DNA from: Clostridium fallax
GTDB taxonomy: Bacteria > Bacillota > Clostridia > Clostridiales > Clostridiaceae
Direction: 5' to 3'
DNA length: 64,000 nt
Assembly (NCBI RefSeq): GCF_900129365.1
Contig: NZ_FQVM01000014.1
Location: 3,472 to 67,471, forward strand
The translations under genes were made by a program, and so were the position numbers. Positions 28,746-37,784 of this stretch are shown here, piece by piece; positions within the stretch are counted from its first letter, which is position 1, and the number at the start of each line of letters is the position of its first letter. The notes beneath the pieces were generated by a model, which made no database searches, was not told the origin of the DNA, and worked only from the letters and a program-made list of their open reading frames with translations.

Positions 28746-28784
28746 AATTTTCCAATAATTTTAATATAAAATTATTGGAAAATT
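28746..28784. repeat. Perfect 17-bp inverted repeat before the carboxypeptidase promoter
   Basis: The two 17-base arms (28746-28762 and 28768-28784) flank a 5-base loop. There is no T-run after it and a better terminator lies just upstream. It ends 12 bases before the -35 box of the next gene, so it could be a protein-binding site or a second terminator. Confidence 0.55.
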
Positions 28785-28795
28785 ATACGATTTTA

Positions 28796-28824
28796 TTGTT
28801 ATACATTTATATAAATGATATACT
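28796..28824 (+). promoter_or_regulatory. D,D-carboxypeptidase promoter
   Basis: TTGTTA (28796-28801) and TATACT (28819-28824) are 17 bases apart, giving a short leader before the ATG at 28861. Confidence 0.6.
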
Positions 28825-28860
28825 TTAAATATTTACTAAAAAAATTAACAGGAGAGATGT

Positions 28861-30141
28861 ATGTTGAAACGTAAGCCTATAATCACAACATTATTATTAA
28901 CTTTTAGTATTTCAATTTTCGCTTCATCTGCTAAAATTGTAAAAGCCGATGAAATTTCAGATGCCAAGCCTCCAACTATTCATGGTAAAGCAGCTGTAAC
29001 TATTGATTATGACACCGGTGAGGTAATCTATGCCAAAAACGGTGATGAAAAAAAATATCCAGCAAGTACTACAAAACTTATGACAGGTTTACTTCTTGCT
29101 GAAAATAAATCTCCAAATGATTCATTAGAATATACTCAATCTGCAAAAAAGCAACCTGAATATGCTTTAAATGTAAATTTTAAACCTCAAACTGTAGGTT
29201 CAAAAATGTCTGCAGATGATGTAATGAAAGCTTTATTAATGTTTTCTGCTAATGATGCAGCTTATATGATTTCAGATTCTGTTTCTGGTAATTCTAAGGC
29301 ATTTAGTGATCTTATGAATAATAAAGCTAAAGAAATAGGTATGATTAATACTCATTTTATAACTCCTAATGGACTTCATAATGATGATCACTATTCAACA
29401 GCTTATGATCTTTCTGTTTTAGGAAGAGCTGCCTTCGAAAACTCTTGGGTTAGTGATGTAATGAAAACTGATAAAGCTCAAATCCATTTAGGGGATGGCT
29501 CTATTGTTAACTTAGAAAATAGAAACAAAGGTCTTGGCAAAGATGGTAATATCGGTGGTAAAACAGGCTACACTACTCCTGCTGGAAGATGTTTAGTTTC
29601 TGTTTATGAAAGAGATGGTAGAAAAATCGTTGGAGCTGTTTTGCAATCTCAGTATGATGCAAACGATCAAATAGTTTTTGATGATATGAATAAAATAATG
29701 GACTATAGTTATAAAGCGGAAAAGGTTCCTGCATTTAAAGCTGGTACAGAAATTGATAAAATAACTGTAAATTATAAACCATTTAAATTCTTTGGTCCTA
29801 CAAAAACAATTGATGTTCCTTTAGTTTTAACAGAGGATGTATCATATTACAATAACGAAATAAATAAAAAGGATCTAAAAACTACAATTAATATAACTGA
29901 TGTAGATGCATGGAATTTAGCTGGTAATAATAATTTATTAAAACTTAAGGTTTCAGAAAGAGTGTATGAAAAAGACTATAATCTAAAAGCTAATATAACC
30001 AAAGGTACTTTATTTAAAGCAAATATTGGCTTATATATTGTTTCTTTAATAGTAATTGCAGTAATTATAATATTAATTTTATTAATAATAAAATTAATCT
30101 CTGGAAGAAGACATAGAAGAAAAAGAAGAATAAGATTTTAA
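28861..30141 (+). CDS. D-alanyl-D-alanine carboxypeptidase (S11 penicillin-binding protein)
   Basis: A 426-residue low-molecular-weight PBP. A signal peptide covers about 1-29. The serine peptidase motifs are STTK at 69-72, SAN at 129-131 and KTG at 234-236. A PBP5-like C-terminal domain follows, and the protein ends with a membrane helix and an Arg/Lys-rich tail (RRHRRKRRIRF). It trims the terminal D-Ala from peptidoglycan stems. The C-terminal helix differs from the amphipathic anchor of PBP5. The start has GGAG 6 bases upstream. Its place beside murT-gatD fits a wall-synthesis role. Confidence 0.92.
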   Translation: MLKRKPIITTLLLTFSISIFASSAKIVKADEISDAKPPTIHGKAAVTIDYDTGEVIYAKNGDEKKYPASTTKLMTGLLLAENKSPNDSLEYTQSAKKQPEYALNVNFKPQTVGSKMSADDVMKALLMFSANDAAYMISDSVSGNSKAFSDLMNNKAKEIGMINTHFITPNGLHNDDHYSTAYDLSVLGRAAFENSWVSDVMKTDKAQIHLGDGSIVNLENRNKGLGKDGNIGGKTGYTTPAGRCLVSVYERDGRKIVGAVLQSQYDANDQIVFDDMNKIMDYSYKAEKVPAFKAGTEIDKITVNYKPFKFFGPTKTIDVPLVLTEDVSYYNNEINKKDLKTTINITDVDAWNLAGNNNLLKLKVSERVYEKDYNLKANITKGTLFKANIGLYIVSLIVIAVIIILILLIIKLISGRRHRRKRRIRF

Positions 30142-30145
30142 TAGT

Positions 30146-30184
30146 AAAAAGAGAAGCCTTAAAAAAAAGACTTCTCTTTTTCTA
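30146..30184 (+). terminator. Terminator after the carboxypeptidase gene
   Basis: An 11-bp perfect stem (AAAAAGAGAAG with CTTCTCTTTTT) ends in a T-run. Confidence 0.75.
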
Positions 30185-30277
30185 ATGACTTTCTAGTTAC
30201 ACTTATTCTTTTCACCTATAAATATATTTTATATAATTTATATATAAGTTTAACTAGTTGTAAATTAGGAGGATAAT

Positions 30278-30991
30278 ATGAAAAAAGAAAAATTTAAAGG
30301 TAGCGCAATTTTAAATCCTGTTCCTGCTGTTCTTGTAACATGTAAGAATAATGAAGGTAAAGTAAATGTACTAACAATAGGCTGGTGTTCAACAATTTGT
30401 ACAAAACCTCCTATGATTGGTATATCAATACGTCCTGAGCGTCTTTCTTATGAATATATAAAAGAAACTATGGAATTTACAGTTAACCTACCATCTAAAA
30501 ATTTAACTAAAGCTGTAGATTTTTGTGGAGTAAGATCTGGTAGAGATTTAGATAAAATTAAAGAAATGAATTTTAGTTTAGGTAGTGATGAATCCTTTAC
30601 TACCCCATTTATAAAGGAATGTCCTGTAAATATACAATGTAAAGTAAAACAAATTATTCCTTTAGGTACTCATGATTTATTTATTGGAGAAGTTACTAAT
30701 TCTTTAGTTAATAGTGATTTATTAGATGATAAGGGAAAAATTCATTTTGAATGGGCTAATTTAATAGCTTATTGTCATGGAGAATATTATCCTCTTCCTA
30801 GTGAATCTATTGGAAAATTTGGATTTTCAGTAGCAAAAAAAACATCAAAAGCTAAATCTACTAAATCTTTTACTATTAAAAACAATAAGCCTAAAAATAA
30901 AAAAAGCACTATAAAAAATAATAGACCTAAATTAAATACTAAAACCAATAATAAAAAAAGCACTAAACCTAACAAAAAGAAATTTAAATAA
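30278..30991 (+). CDS. Flavin reductase family protein with lysine-rich C-terminal tail
   Basis: A 237-residue protein. Residues 1 to about 180 form the FMN-binding split-barrel of the flavin reductase/flavoredoxin family (NPVPAVLVTCKN, TIGWCSTICTKPPMIGISIRPER, then FTVNLPSKNL). Residues from about 186 to the end are a low-complexity tail built almost only of Lys, Asn, Thr, Ser and Pro, with repeated KNN and KKST words. The barrel reduces flavins or accepts electrons from redox partners. The tail is not part of the family domain and could bind nucleic acid or an acidic surface. AGGAGG precedes the ATG. Confidence 0.87.
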   Translation: MKKEKFKGSAILNPVPAVLVTCKNNEGKVNVLTIGWCSTICTKPPMIGISIRPERLSYEYIKETMEFTVNLPSKNLTKAVDFCGVRSGRDLDKIKEMNFSLGSDESFTTPFIKECPVNIQCKVKQIIPLGTHDLFIGEVTNSLVNSDLLDDKGKIHFEWANLIAYCHGEYYPLPSESIGKFGFSVAKKTSKAKSTKSFTIKNNKPKNKKSTIKNNRPKLNTKTNNKKSTKPNKKKFK

Positions 30992-31002
30992 TTTTCTTAT
31001 AT

Positions 31003-31042
31003 AAAAAAGAGCAAACTTTTAAGAAGTTTGCTCTTTTTTATG
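31003..31042. terminator. Terminator between convergent genes
   Basis: A 16-bp perfect stem has an A6 run at one end and a T6 run at the other, so it fits both the flavin reductase gene and the minus-strand HAD gene. Confidence 0.85.
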
Positions 31043-31146
31043 ATTTATTTATTATTAATATAAATATTTACAGTTTTCTTTAAGATATTAAGATAAAAAG
31101 TTTCTATGAAAATGATTTTCAAAATTATACTAATATATTAATATTT

Positions 31147-31800
31147 TTAAGCTACATGCCAGTTTTCTTTTTCAACTATATCTATAATTTCTAAAGCTTC
31201 ATCTATATAATATTCAGGCTCTTCCTTTTTTAATCTTTCAATTGGCAATGCTGTATAATTTACTGCACAAACCTTTGCCCCTGCACTCTTTCCTGATAGT
31301 AAATCATAAGGACTATCTCCAACCATTATAGCTTCTTTAGGTGATATTCCTAAAAGTTCACAAGCTTTTTCTACCGGTTCCTTATGTGGTTTATGATTCT
31401 CAGTTAGCTCTGGACTTACAACTACATCAAAGTAATCATATATTCCTGCAATTTTCATACCACGTTCTGCAAGAACTTTTCTTTTAGATGTAACAATTCC
31501 AAGTTTTAGCCCTTTTTCTTTAAGGTTATCTAGCATAGTTATAACCCCTGGAAACGCCTTGCACATTGTATCGTGTATATCTTCATTGTACCCTCTATAA
31601 GTTGTTATAAGTTCCTCTAAGTGCTCTTCACTATATCTTTTGAAACTATACTTTAATGGCTCTCCAAACATTTTAGTTATTTCTTTATCATCTACTTTTA
31701 AGTTTAATACTTTTTCAAAGGCATATCTAAAAGACTGAAGAATTAATTCATTTGTATCAATTAAAGTTCCGTCAAGATCAAATAAAACTGCTTTAATCAT
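31147..31800 (-). CDS. HAD-family phosphatase, PpaX-like
   Basis: A 217-residue HAD hydrolase. Motif I is FDLDGTLIDT (the nucleophile is the first Asp), motif II is in LGIVTSKRK, and motif IV is MVGDSPYDLLSGKSAGA. The helical cap with YRGYNEDIHDTMCKAFPGV is like that of PpaX, the pyrophosphatase that removes PPi made by HPr kinase/phosphorylase. Phosphoglycolate phosphatase is the main alternative, and no hprK or lgt lies nearby to settle it. GGAG precedes the ATG by 6 bases. Confidence 0.82.
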   Translation of the reverse strand: MIKAVLFDLDGTLIDTNELILQSFRYAFEKVLNLKVDDKEITKMFGEPLKYSFKRYSEEHLEELITTYRGYNEDIHDTMCKAFPGVITMLDNLKEKGLKLGIVTSKRKVLAERGMKIAGIYDYFDVVVSPELTENHKPHKEPVEKACELLGISPKEAIMVGDSPYDLLSGKSAGAKVCAVNYTALPIERLKKEEPEYYIDEALEIIDIVEKENWHVA

Positions 31801-31964
31801 TAGTATCTCCTTTTCTAATTTAATTTATTCCTTTTTATTATATCAAATACTAACTATTCTCTCAAACCTACAGCTTTTTCTAATATTTCTTCTAATATAT
31901 TTATCTTATCTTTAAAAGATAGTATAATTATTACAATATAATATTATAAATTGGGGGAATATTA

Positions 31965-32807
31965 ATGGAAAAGAAAAGAACTAAATCTATACTAACCATT
32001 GATTCTATAATATTAGTTGGGGCTGTGTTAATAACTTTCATAAATGTTTTAGTTGGAAGTATTATTTTTTGGATTTATTTAATATATAAGGCCTTCAAAC
32101 ATAAAGATTTAATTTTTGGATTATTAGGCAATTTTGCTTACAGTAAAAAAAACTATGATAAAGCCTTAAAATGGTATAAAAAAGCTGCTTTAAGTAACTC
32201 TTCTAAGGCAAAAATAATAAAAAGTTATATTCTTGTAGAGCTAAAGGAAGGTTCATTGGAGAGAGCTAAAAATGTATTTAATAAAATAATTAAATCTAGA
32301 ACTTTTTATGGACATGATTTATACAACATAAAAATTACGGAATCTCTTATAATGTGGAAAGAAAAAAGAATAAATGATTCTATTGATATATTAGAAAAAT
32401 TATTAAAGGATGGAGAAAATTTATCTATTTATGAAACTTTAGGTTATATGCTAATTGCAAATAAAGACTATTTAAAAGCTTTAGATATAAATAATAAAGC
32501 TTTAGAATATGAGCCATCTCCTGTAATCCTTGCAAATCTAGGTGAAATTTATTATAAATTAGATAAAAAAGATAAATCTTTTGAAATTTTTAAATCTCTA
32601 ATAGATGAAAATGTAAATTTTTCAGAACCCTTTTTTTACTGTGGCCTTATACTAAAAGAAAAAGGAAATTTATCTGAAGCAAAGGCTATGTTTGAAAAAG
32701 CTTTATCCTTTCCTGAATCTTTTTTAAGCACCTTAAATTTAGAAACTATAAAAAAAGAACTCTCTTCTCTTGATATAAATAATACACTTATCTTAAATAA
32801 TAATTAA
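31965..32807 (+). CDS. Membrane protein with tetratricopeptide repeats
   Basis: A 280-residue protein with two N-terminal hydrophobic segments (about 10-45) followed by TPR-type helix pairs, for example NYDKALKWYKKAALSNSS and DYLKALDINNKALEYEPS. TPR arrays bind other proteins; no enzymatic motif is present. It is monocistronic, divergent from the HAD gene, with GGGGGA before the ATG and a strong terminator after it. The partner is unknown. Confidence 0.8.
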   Translation: MEKKRTKSILTIDSIILVGAVLITFINVLVGSIIFWIYLIYKAFKHKDLIFGLLGNFAYSKKNYDKALKWYKKAALSNSSKAKIIKSYILVELKEGSLERAKNVFNKIIKSRTFYGHDLYNIKITESLIMWKEKRINDSIDILEKLLKDGENLSIYETLGYMLIANKDYLKALDINNKALEYEPSPVILANLGEIYYKLDKKDKSFEIFKSLIDENVNFSEPFFYCGLILKEKGNLSEAKAMFEKALSFPESFLSTLNLETIKKELSSLDINNTLILNNN

Positions 32808-32862
32808 ATTTTAACATATAGCTAATATTTAGAAACCTTAATATTTTATTAAAATAATAATA

Positions 32863-32912
32863 AAATATTCTAAATCTAATATATTTTTAATTTAGATTTA
32901 GAATATTTTTTT
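32863..32912 (+). terminator. Terminator after the TPR membrane protein gene
   Basis: A 17-bp perfect stem is followed by a T-run. Confidence 0.8.
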
Positions 32913-33142
32913 GTAGATTTATAAATTTCATTTAAAAATTCCTATAAAAAATACATATATTCCTAAAATTCTCCCTATACTACTCAAAAACGAAGGTATT
33001 TCGAGAAAATATATAATATATACTATATACTTTTAATATCAGCTAATGTAATTGTTTAACACCTCTATTTTTTTTAAATATTAAGTTTTATCATTTTAAA
33101 AAAATGTGCTAAATTATAAAAGTAATTTGAGGAGGATTTAGA
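32913..33142. other. Non-coding gap before lrgA
   Basis: The 335-base gap from the TPR gene stop to lrgA holds the preceding terminator, then AT-rich sequence with only weak -10-like matches close to the gene. I see no operator or RNA structure that can be named. Confidence 0.45.
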
Positions 33143-33493
33143 ATGAAATTATTTAGAGAATTAATAATTATCTTATCTATTTATTTAATAGGTGAATTTG
33201 TATCTTATATTTTTCATCTACCTGTACCAGGTAATATTATCGGTATGATTTTACTTTTAGTACTATTAATGACAAAAAAAATTAAAGTTTCAGCAATTGA
33301 AACAGTTTCAAACTTTTTTCTAGACCATTTAGCTTTTTTCTTTATTCCTGCTGGTGTTGGTTTAATATCATCTTTTGGAATATTAAAAAGTGCATGGGCT
33401 AAATTGTTAATAGTTTGTATTCTTACTACTATGATAGTTATAGCTATAACTGGATTAGTTGTGCAATTTCTTGTTGAAAGAAAGAAAAGTTAG
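33143..33493 (+). CDS. lrgA: LrgA/CidA-family holin-like membrane protein
   Basis: A 116-residue protein with four hydrophobic segments and the family core HLPVPGNIIGMILLLVLL, then FFIPAGVGLI. CidA and LrgA proteins are compared to phage holins and modulate murein hydrolase export and autolysis; with LrgB they have also been linked to pyruvate uptake. GGAGG precedes the ATG. It lies 11 bases before lrgB and the two are surely co-transcribed. No LytS/LytR regulator pair is adjacent. Confidence 0.9.
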   Translation: MKLFRELIIILSIYLIGEFVSYIFHLPVPGNIIGMILLLVLLMTKKIKVSAIETVSNFFLDHLAFFFIPAGVGLISSFGILKSAWAKLLIVCILTTMIVIAITGLVVQFLVERKKS

Positions 33494-33504
33494 GAGGCTC
33501 TCAA

Positions 33505-34212
33505 ATGGAATTTATTACGCATAATGCTTTATTTGGAATAGTAATATCCTTAATAGCCTTTGAAATTGGGCTTTTTATATATAGAAAAACTAAACTTGCA
33601 ATTTTTAATCCACTTTTAATAGCTATAATACTTATTATAATATTTTTAAGTTTAACTCACACAAGTTTTGATACCTATAATAAAGGTGCTCAATTTATAA
33701 ATCTATTATTAGGACCATCTACTATAATATTAGCTGTTCCTTTATATAAACAATTAGATTTATTAAAAAAACATGCTCTACCAATTTTATTAGGTGTTTT
33801 CATTGGATGTATTTCATCTATACTTGGTGTAGTTTTAGTATCTACTCTTGTAGGCTTAGATAAAAATTTATTATTATCTTTAGTACCAAAATCAGTTACT
33901 ACTCCTATAGGATTAGAAATTTCAAAACAGCTTAATGGATTACTTCCAATTACTGTAGCTGCTATTATTTTATCAGGAATAATAGGTGCTATAATCGGAC
34001 CTTTAATATTTAAAATATTTAAAATAAAAAATAAAGTGGCTCAAGGAATTTCTTTAGGAACAGCATCCCATGCTGTTGGAACAACTAAAGCTTTAGAACT
34101 TGGAGAAACTGAAGGTGCTATGAGCAGTTTATCTATTGGAATATCTGGATTAATGACAGTATTTTTAGCACCAATTATAATAACATTTTTATCAAAGATT
34201 TTTATTAAATAA
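33505..34212 (+). CDS. lrgB: LrgB-family antiholin-like membrane protein
   Basis: A 235-residue protein with about seven hydrophobic segments and the LrgB signature pieces LVPKSVTTPIGLEISKQL and GISLGTASHAVGTTKALELG. It partners LrgA. The ribosome site AGGAGG lies at the very end of lrgA. A strong bidirectional terminator follows. Confidence 0.93.
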   Translation: MEFITHNALFGIVISLIAFEIGLFIYRKTKLAIFNPLLIAIILIIIFLSLTHTSFDTYNKGAQFINLLLGPSTIILAVPLYKQLDLLKKHALPILLGVFIGCISSILGVVLVSTLVGLDKNLLLSLVPKSVTTPIGLEISKQLNGLLPITVAAIILSGIIGAIIGPLIFKIFKIKNKVAQGISLGTASHAVGTTKALELGETEGAMSSLSIGISGLMTVFLAPIIITFLSKIFIK

Positions 34213-34254
34213 AAATAGATTCTTTAATTTTTTGTGTTTTTAAATTTTATAGAT

Positions 34255-34296
34255 AAAACTAAAAGCTAGGAAAATTCCTAGCTTTTAGTTTTTTTC
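34255..34296. terminator. Terminator between lrgB and topB
   Basis: An 18-bp perfect stem is flanked by A and T runs and sits between two convergent genes. Confidence 0.85.
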
Positions 34297-34323
34297 ATAT
34301 ATTTTATATATTAATTTATAGAT

Positions 34324-36285
34324 TTATTTTTCATATATATTTTTAACTTCTATAAGTCTTCTATTTATAAAAGCTAAATTACAATTTTCCATAACTTTAG
34401 ATATATTGTTTTTTGTATAGTTTTCAAGTTTTCCCATAAACACATCTGGTATTATTTCTTTTTCCCAAACCATCTTTAATCCTTTTTCCCAACTAGCAGT
34501 TAATATAGGATTTAAAAGAGACGGAATTGAGGATTTAATAACTTCATATATCATTTCACCTTTAATTGTAGGGGTTAAAACTTGTGTTTTATTATTAGAT
34601 TTTAAATAACCAATATTAATAAGCTTTTTTATTATTTCTGCTCTAGTAGCAGATGTACCTATGCCCTGTGATTTTATATGCTCTCTTAATTCATCATCTT
34701 CTATTAATTTCCCTGCATTTTCCATAGCAATAATAATAGACCCTGTTGTATATCTTTTAGGTGGAGTTGTTTCCCCCTCTTTTATGTATAAATCTTCAAT
34801 TTTTATTTTGTTACCCTTTCTTAAGGAATTTAAAATTTCAGATTCATTACTTTCTTCTTTATTATCTTGATTTTTTAATATATTTAAATATCCCTTTTCA
34901 ACACAAACCTTTTTTGTGGTAAAAAAACTTTCTGTTTTTATTTTTGTTATAACTTGAACTTTATTATACTTTGCAGCAGGATAAAATATAGCTAAGAATC
35001 TCTTTAAAATAAGCATATATATTTCATATTCCCTTTTACTTATTCCCTGTAAATTTCCCTCTCCAGTAGGAATTATAGCATAGTGATCTGTTATTTTGGA
35101 ATCATCTACATATTTACTTTTTAATATTTTACTATTCCAATTATTTGATAAAATTTCATTTACATATCCTTCCACATCTTCTCCTAATGGAAGTTTTAAA
35201 AGTTTTATTAAATTTCCTTTTATTCCTTTTGCTACAGCAGTTGATATAACTCTAGCATCTGTTCTTGGATAAGTTACTAGTTTCTTTTCATAAAGCTTTT
35301 GTATAACTCCTAAAGTTTCATCAGGACTTATTTTAAACTTTTTACTACATTCATTTTGAATTTCTGCTAAATTAAATAAAAGCGGTGCATATTTTGTTTC
35401 TTTTGTCTTTTTTACAGAATCTACCACTCCATCTCCTTCATCTAAAAGTTCTTGAAGTAGTTTTTTACAGTCTTCTTCTTTTTTAAATCCATTTTCATTG
35501 TAAAGTAAATTACTTTCAAAATATTTAGAGCCCTCTACTGATTTCCATTCTCCTTCATATAAAGATTCTTCCTTATCCTTTGAGAACTTACCATTTAATC
35601 TGTAGAATGATGTTTTCTTAAAATTTCTAATTTCTCTTTCCCTGTCTACTACTATCCCTAAAACGCAGCTCATTACTCTTCCTACTGCAATAACAACTTT
35701 ATCCTCCTTTAATATATCAGAAACTCTTCTTCCATATATCAAAGTTAGAAGTCTTGAAAAATTTATTCCTAAAAGATAATCTTCTTTAGCTCTTAAATAT
35801 GCAGAATCACCTAAGGAATCATATTCATCTAAAGGTTTTGCTTCTCTTATACCTCTTTTTATCTCTTCTTCTGTTTGAGAATCTATCCAAACTCTTTTTT
35901 TCGCCTTTTTAGGAGTTCCTGCCATTTGATCTACTAATCTATAAATATATTCTCCTTCTCTTCCAGAGTCAGTACAAACATATATGGTATCTATATCTTC
36001 TCTGTTTAATAAAGTAGATACGATATCAAATTGTTTTTTCACTCCACTTATTACTTCATATTTATAATCTTTAGGTAAAAAAGGTAAGTCTTTAAGGTTC
36101 CAAAATCTTAATTTTTCATTATAAGCTTCTGGATAACACATAGTTACCATATGTCCTACACACCAAGTAAATACTGCTTTATCTCCTTCAATAAACCCAT
36201 CATTTCTCTTACCCTTAATATTTAAAAGTTTTACAAAATCCATAGCAACAGAGGGTTTTTCTGTTACAAATAAAGCTTTTCCCAT
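34324..36285 (-). CDS. topB: DNA topoisomerase III
   Basis: A 653-residue type IA topoisomerase. The TOPRIM domain has VTEKPSVA and the acidic TDSGREGEYIYR motif. The active-site tyrosine is in LVTYPRTDARVIS. The protein stops soon after the core, with no C-terminal zinc-ribbon domains, which fits topoisomerase III rather than I. It decatenates DNA and resolves recombination intermediates. TopB is also frequent on conjugative elements, but I see no conjugation genes nearby. Confidence 0.92.
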   Translation of the reverse strand: MGKALFVTEKPSVAMDFVKLLNIKGKRNDGFIEGDKAVFTWCVGHMVTMCYPEAYNEKLRFWNLKDLPFLPKDYKYEVISGVKKQFDIVSTLLNREDIDTIYVCTDSGREGEYIYRLVDQMAGTPKKAKKRVWIDSQTEEEIKRGIREAKPLDEYDSLGDSAYLRAKEDYLLGINFSRLLTLIYGRRVSDILKEDKVVIAVGRVMSCVLGIVVDREREIRNFKKTSFYRLNGKFSKDKEESLYEGEWKSVEGSKYFESNLLYNENGFKKEEDCKKLLQELLDEGDGVVDSVKKTKETKYAPLLFNLAEIQNECSKKFKISPDETLGVIQKLYEKKLVTYPRTDARVISTAVAKGIKGNLIKLLKLPLGEDVEGYVNEILSNNWNSKILKSKYVDDSKITDHYAIIPTGEGNLQGISKREYEIYMLILKRFLAIFYPAAKYNKVQVITKIKTESFFTTKKVCVEKGYLNILKNQDNKEESNESEILNSLRKGNKIKIEDLYIKEGETTPPKRYTTGSIIIAMENAGKLIEDDELREHIKSQGIGTSATRAEIIKKLINIGYLKSNNKTQVLTPTIKGEMIYEVIKSSIPSLLNPILTASWEKGLKMVWEKEIIPDVFMGKLENYTKNNISKVMENCNLAFINRRLIEVKNIYEK

Positions 36286-36317
36286 ACCTTAATTCCTTTC
36301 TAATTTAAAGTCTATAT

Positions 36318-36359
36318 AAATAATAAATAGTTACCTTTAAAGGTAACTATTTATTATTT
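36318..36359 (-). terminator. Palindromic terminator after the amidohydrolase gene
   Basis: A perfect 42-bp palindrome (21-bp arms) has T-rich ends. It lies 9 bases past the amidohydrolase stop. Confidence 0.7.
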
Positions 36360-36367
36360 ATATAAAA

Positions 36368-37519
36368 TTACGCTTCTTTATATACAACTTTACCATCTAT
36401 TATAGTATACAATGTTTTTGTAGAAAGTTCAAAGGGACTTCCTGATAATATAACTATATCAGCATCTTTTCCTTTTTCTATAGAACCTACTCTATTATCG
36501 ATTCCCACAATCTCTGCAGCATTTATTGTAATAGCCTTTAAGGATTCATAAAAACTTAGTCCTTCCTTCATTGCTAATGCGGCACAAACTGGTAAATATT
36601 TAATAGGAATTACTGGATAATCTGTCATAATAGCTACCTTAACTCCCTTATTTACTAATTCTTTAGGAGTTTTAAAAGTTTTGTTACTTAATTCTATTTT
36701 AGAATTAGTTGTCATTGTAGGACCTATTATAGCATCTTTTCCACTTCTTTTTATTTGTTCCCCTATTAAGTGTCCTTCTGTACAGTGATCCAAAGTAATC
36801 TTTAAATCAAACTCTTTAGCAATTCTAATAGCTGTTAATATATCATCAGCTCTATGAGCATGAGCCTTTAAAGGTATTTTTTTCTCAATTACAGGAATTA
36901 AAGATTCATATTTTAATTTTTTCTCAAAAAATTCTCCTTTTTCCTTTGCGACTTTTTTTTTCTCTATATAGTTTAAAGTTTCAAGTAAAGTTTCCCTAAG
37001 AATAGCTGCTGTAGCCATTCTTGTCATTGGTGTTTTTCCTTTTTCTCTATAAACTCTTTTAGGATTTTCTCCAAAGGCAACTTTCATAGCCACAGGTTCT
37101 TTTAAAATCATCTCATCAATTGAAATTCCATAAGTTTTTAATGCTACAAATTGTCCACCTACTACATTAGCACTACCAGGTCCTGTAACTACAGTAGTAA
37201 TTCCCCCTTCTCTTGCATCTTCAAAGGATTTATCAAAAGGATTTATTCCATCAATAGCTCTAAGTTCCGGTGTTACAGGATTAGTCATTTCATTTCCATC
37301 AGAACCTTCCGCTCTCATATTTTCTTCGAAAATACCAACATGACAATGAGCATCTATCATACCTGGAATCACGATTTTTCCCTCAGCATTAATGATTTCT
37401 TCTTCTTCATAATTTAAATCTACCCCAACTTCTTTAATCTTTCCATCTTTAATTAAAATATCTCCTCTTTCTAAAGGCTCTCCTGCCATGGTAAATATAT
37501 TTCCATTTTTTATAATCAT
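36368..37519 (-). CDS. Metal-dependent amidohydrolase
   Basis: A 383-residue amidohydrolase of the imidazolonepropionase-like group. Metal ligands are HxH in DAHCHVG near residue 60, a histidine in KAHAHRADD, DHCTEGH, and the last Asp in IMTDYPVIP. The N- and C-terminal beta-sandwich pieces (IIKNGNIFTM, ADIVILSGSPFELS) are complete. Family members open amide or imine rings; the substrate is not clear. Neighbours give no pathway. GGGGG lies 8 bases before the ATG. Monocistronic. Confidence 0.85.
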   Translation of the reverse strand: MIIKNGNIFTMAGEPLERGDILIKDGKIKEVGVDLNYEEEEIINAEGKIVIPGMIDAHCHVGIFEENMRAEGSDGNEMTNPVTPELRAIDGINPFDKSFEDAREGGITTVVTGPGSANVVGGQFVALKTYGISIDEMILKEPVAMKVAFGENPKRVYREKGKTPMTRMATAAILRETLLETLNYIEKKKVAKEKGEFFEKKLKYESLIPVIEKKIPLKAHAHRADDILTAIRIAKEFDLKITLDHCTEGHLIGEQIKRSGKDAIIGPTMTTNSKIELSNKTFKTPKELVNKGVKVAIMTDYPVIPIKYLPVCAALAMKEGLSFYESLKAITINAAEIVGIDNRVGSIEKGKDADIVILSGSPFELSTKTLYTIIDGKVVYKEA

Positions 37520-37690
37520 TTTATTTGCCCCCTTTTATTAATTAAATAATTAGAATTTTTATTCATAATCCTAATTTACACATAACTTTTAATAATGTTT
37601 ATATACTCTATATATTAAATTTATATAGAAATATTTCTTTAATTACTATTTATATGTTTACTTTTAAATAATAATATAAATTTTATAGTA

Positions 37691-37735
37691 TAAAAAAAGA
37701 ATTAGTGCAATAATACACTAATTCTTTAATTTTAA
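37691..37735 (-). terminator. Terminator after the first oligopeptide-binding protein gene
   Basis: A perfect 12-bp stem (37696-37707 with 37716-37727) is followed on the minus strand by a T7 run. Confidence 0.8.
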
Positions 37736-37784
37736 ATTGAATTTTAAAAGTATATTATTTTAACTTTTAAAATATTATTCTATA

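Noticed and set aside
30787..30975. Leucine/valine-rich minus-strand frame that looks like a small membrane protein
   Set aside because: It is the antisense shadow of the lysine/asparagine-rich tail of the flavin reductase.
31107..31121. TGAAAATGATTTTCA, a 7-1-7 inverted repeat close to the Fur-box consensus
   Set aside because: It lies between the 3' ends of two convergent genes, not in a promoter, and AT-rich DNA gives such matches by chance.
34324..36285. topB as a sign of an integrated conjugative element
   Set aside because: No relaxase, coupling protein, integrase or attachment repeats were found nearby, and the gene sits among core genes.
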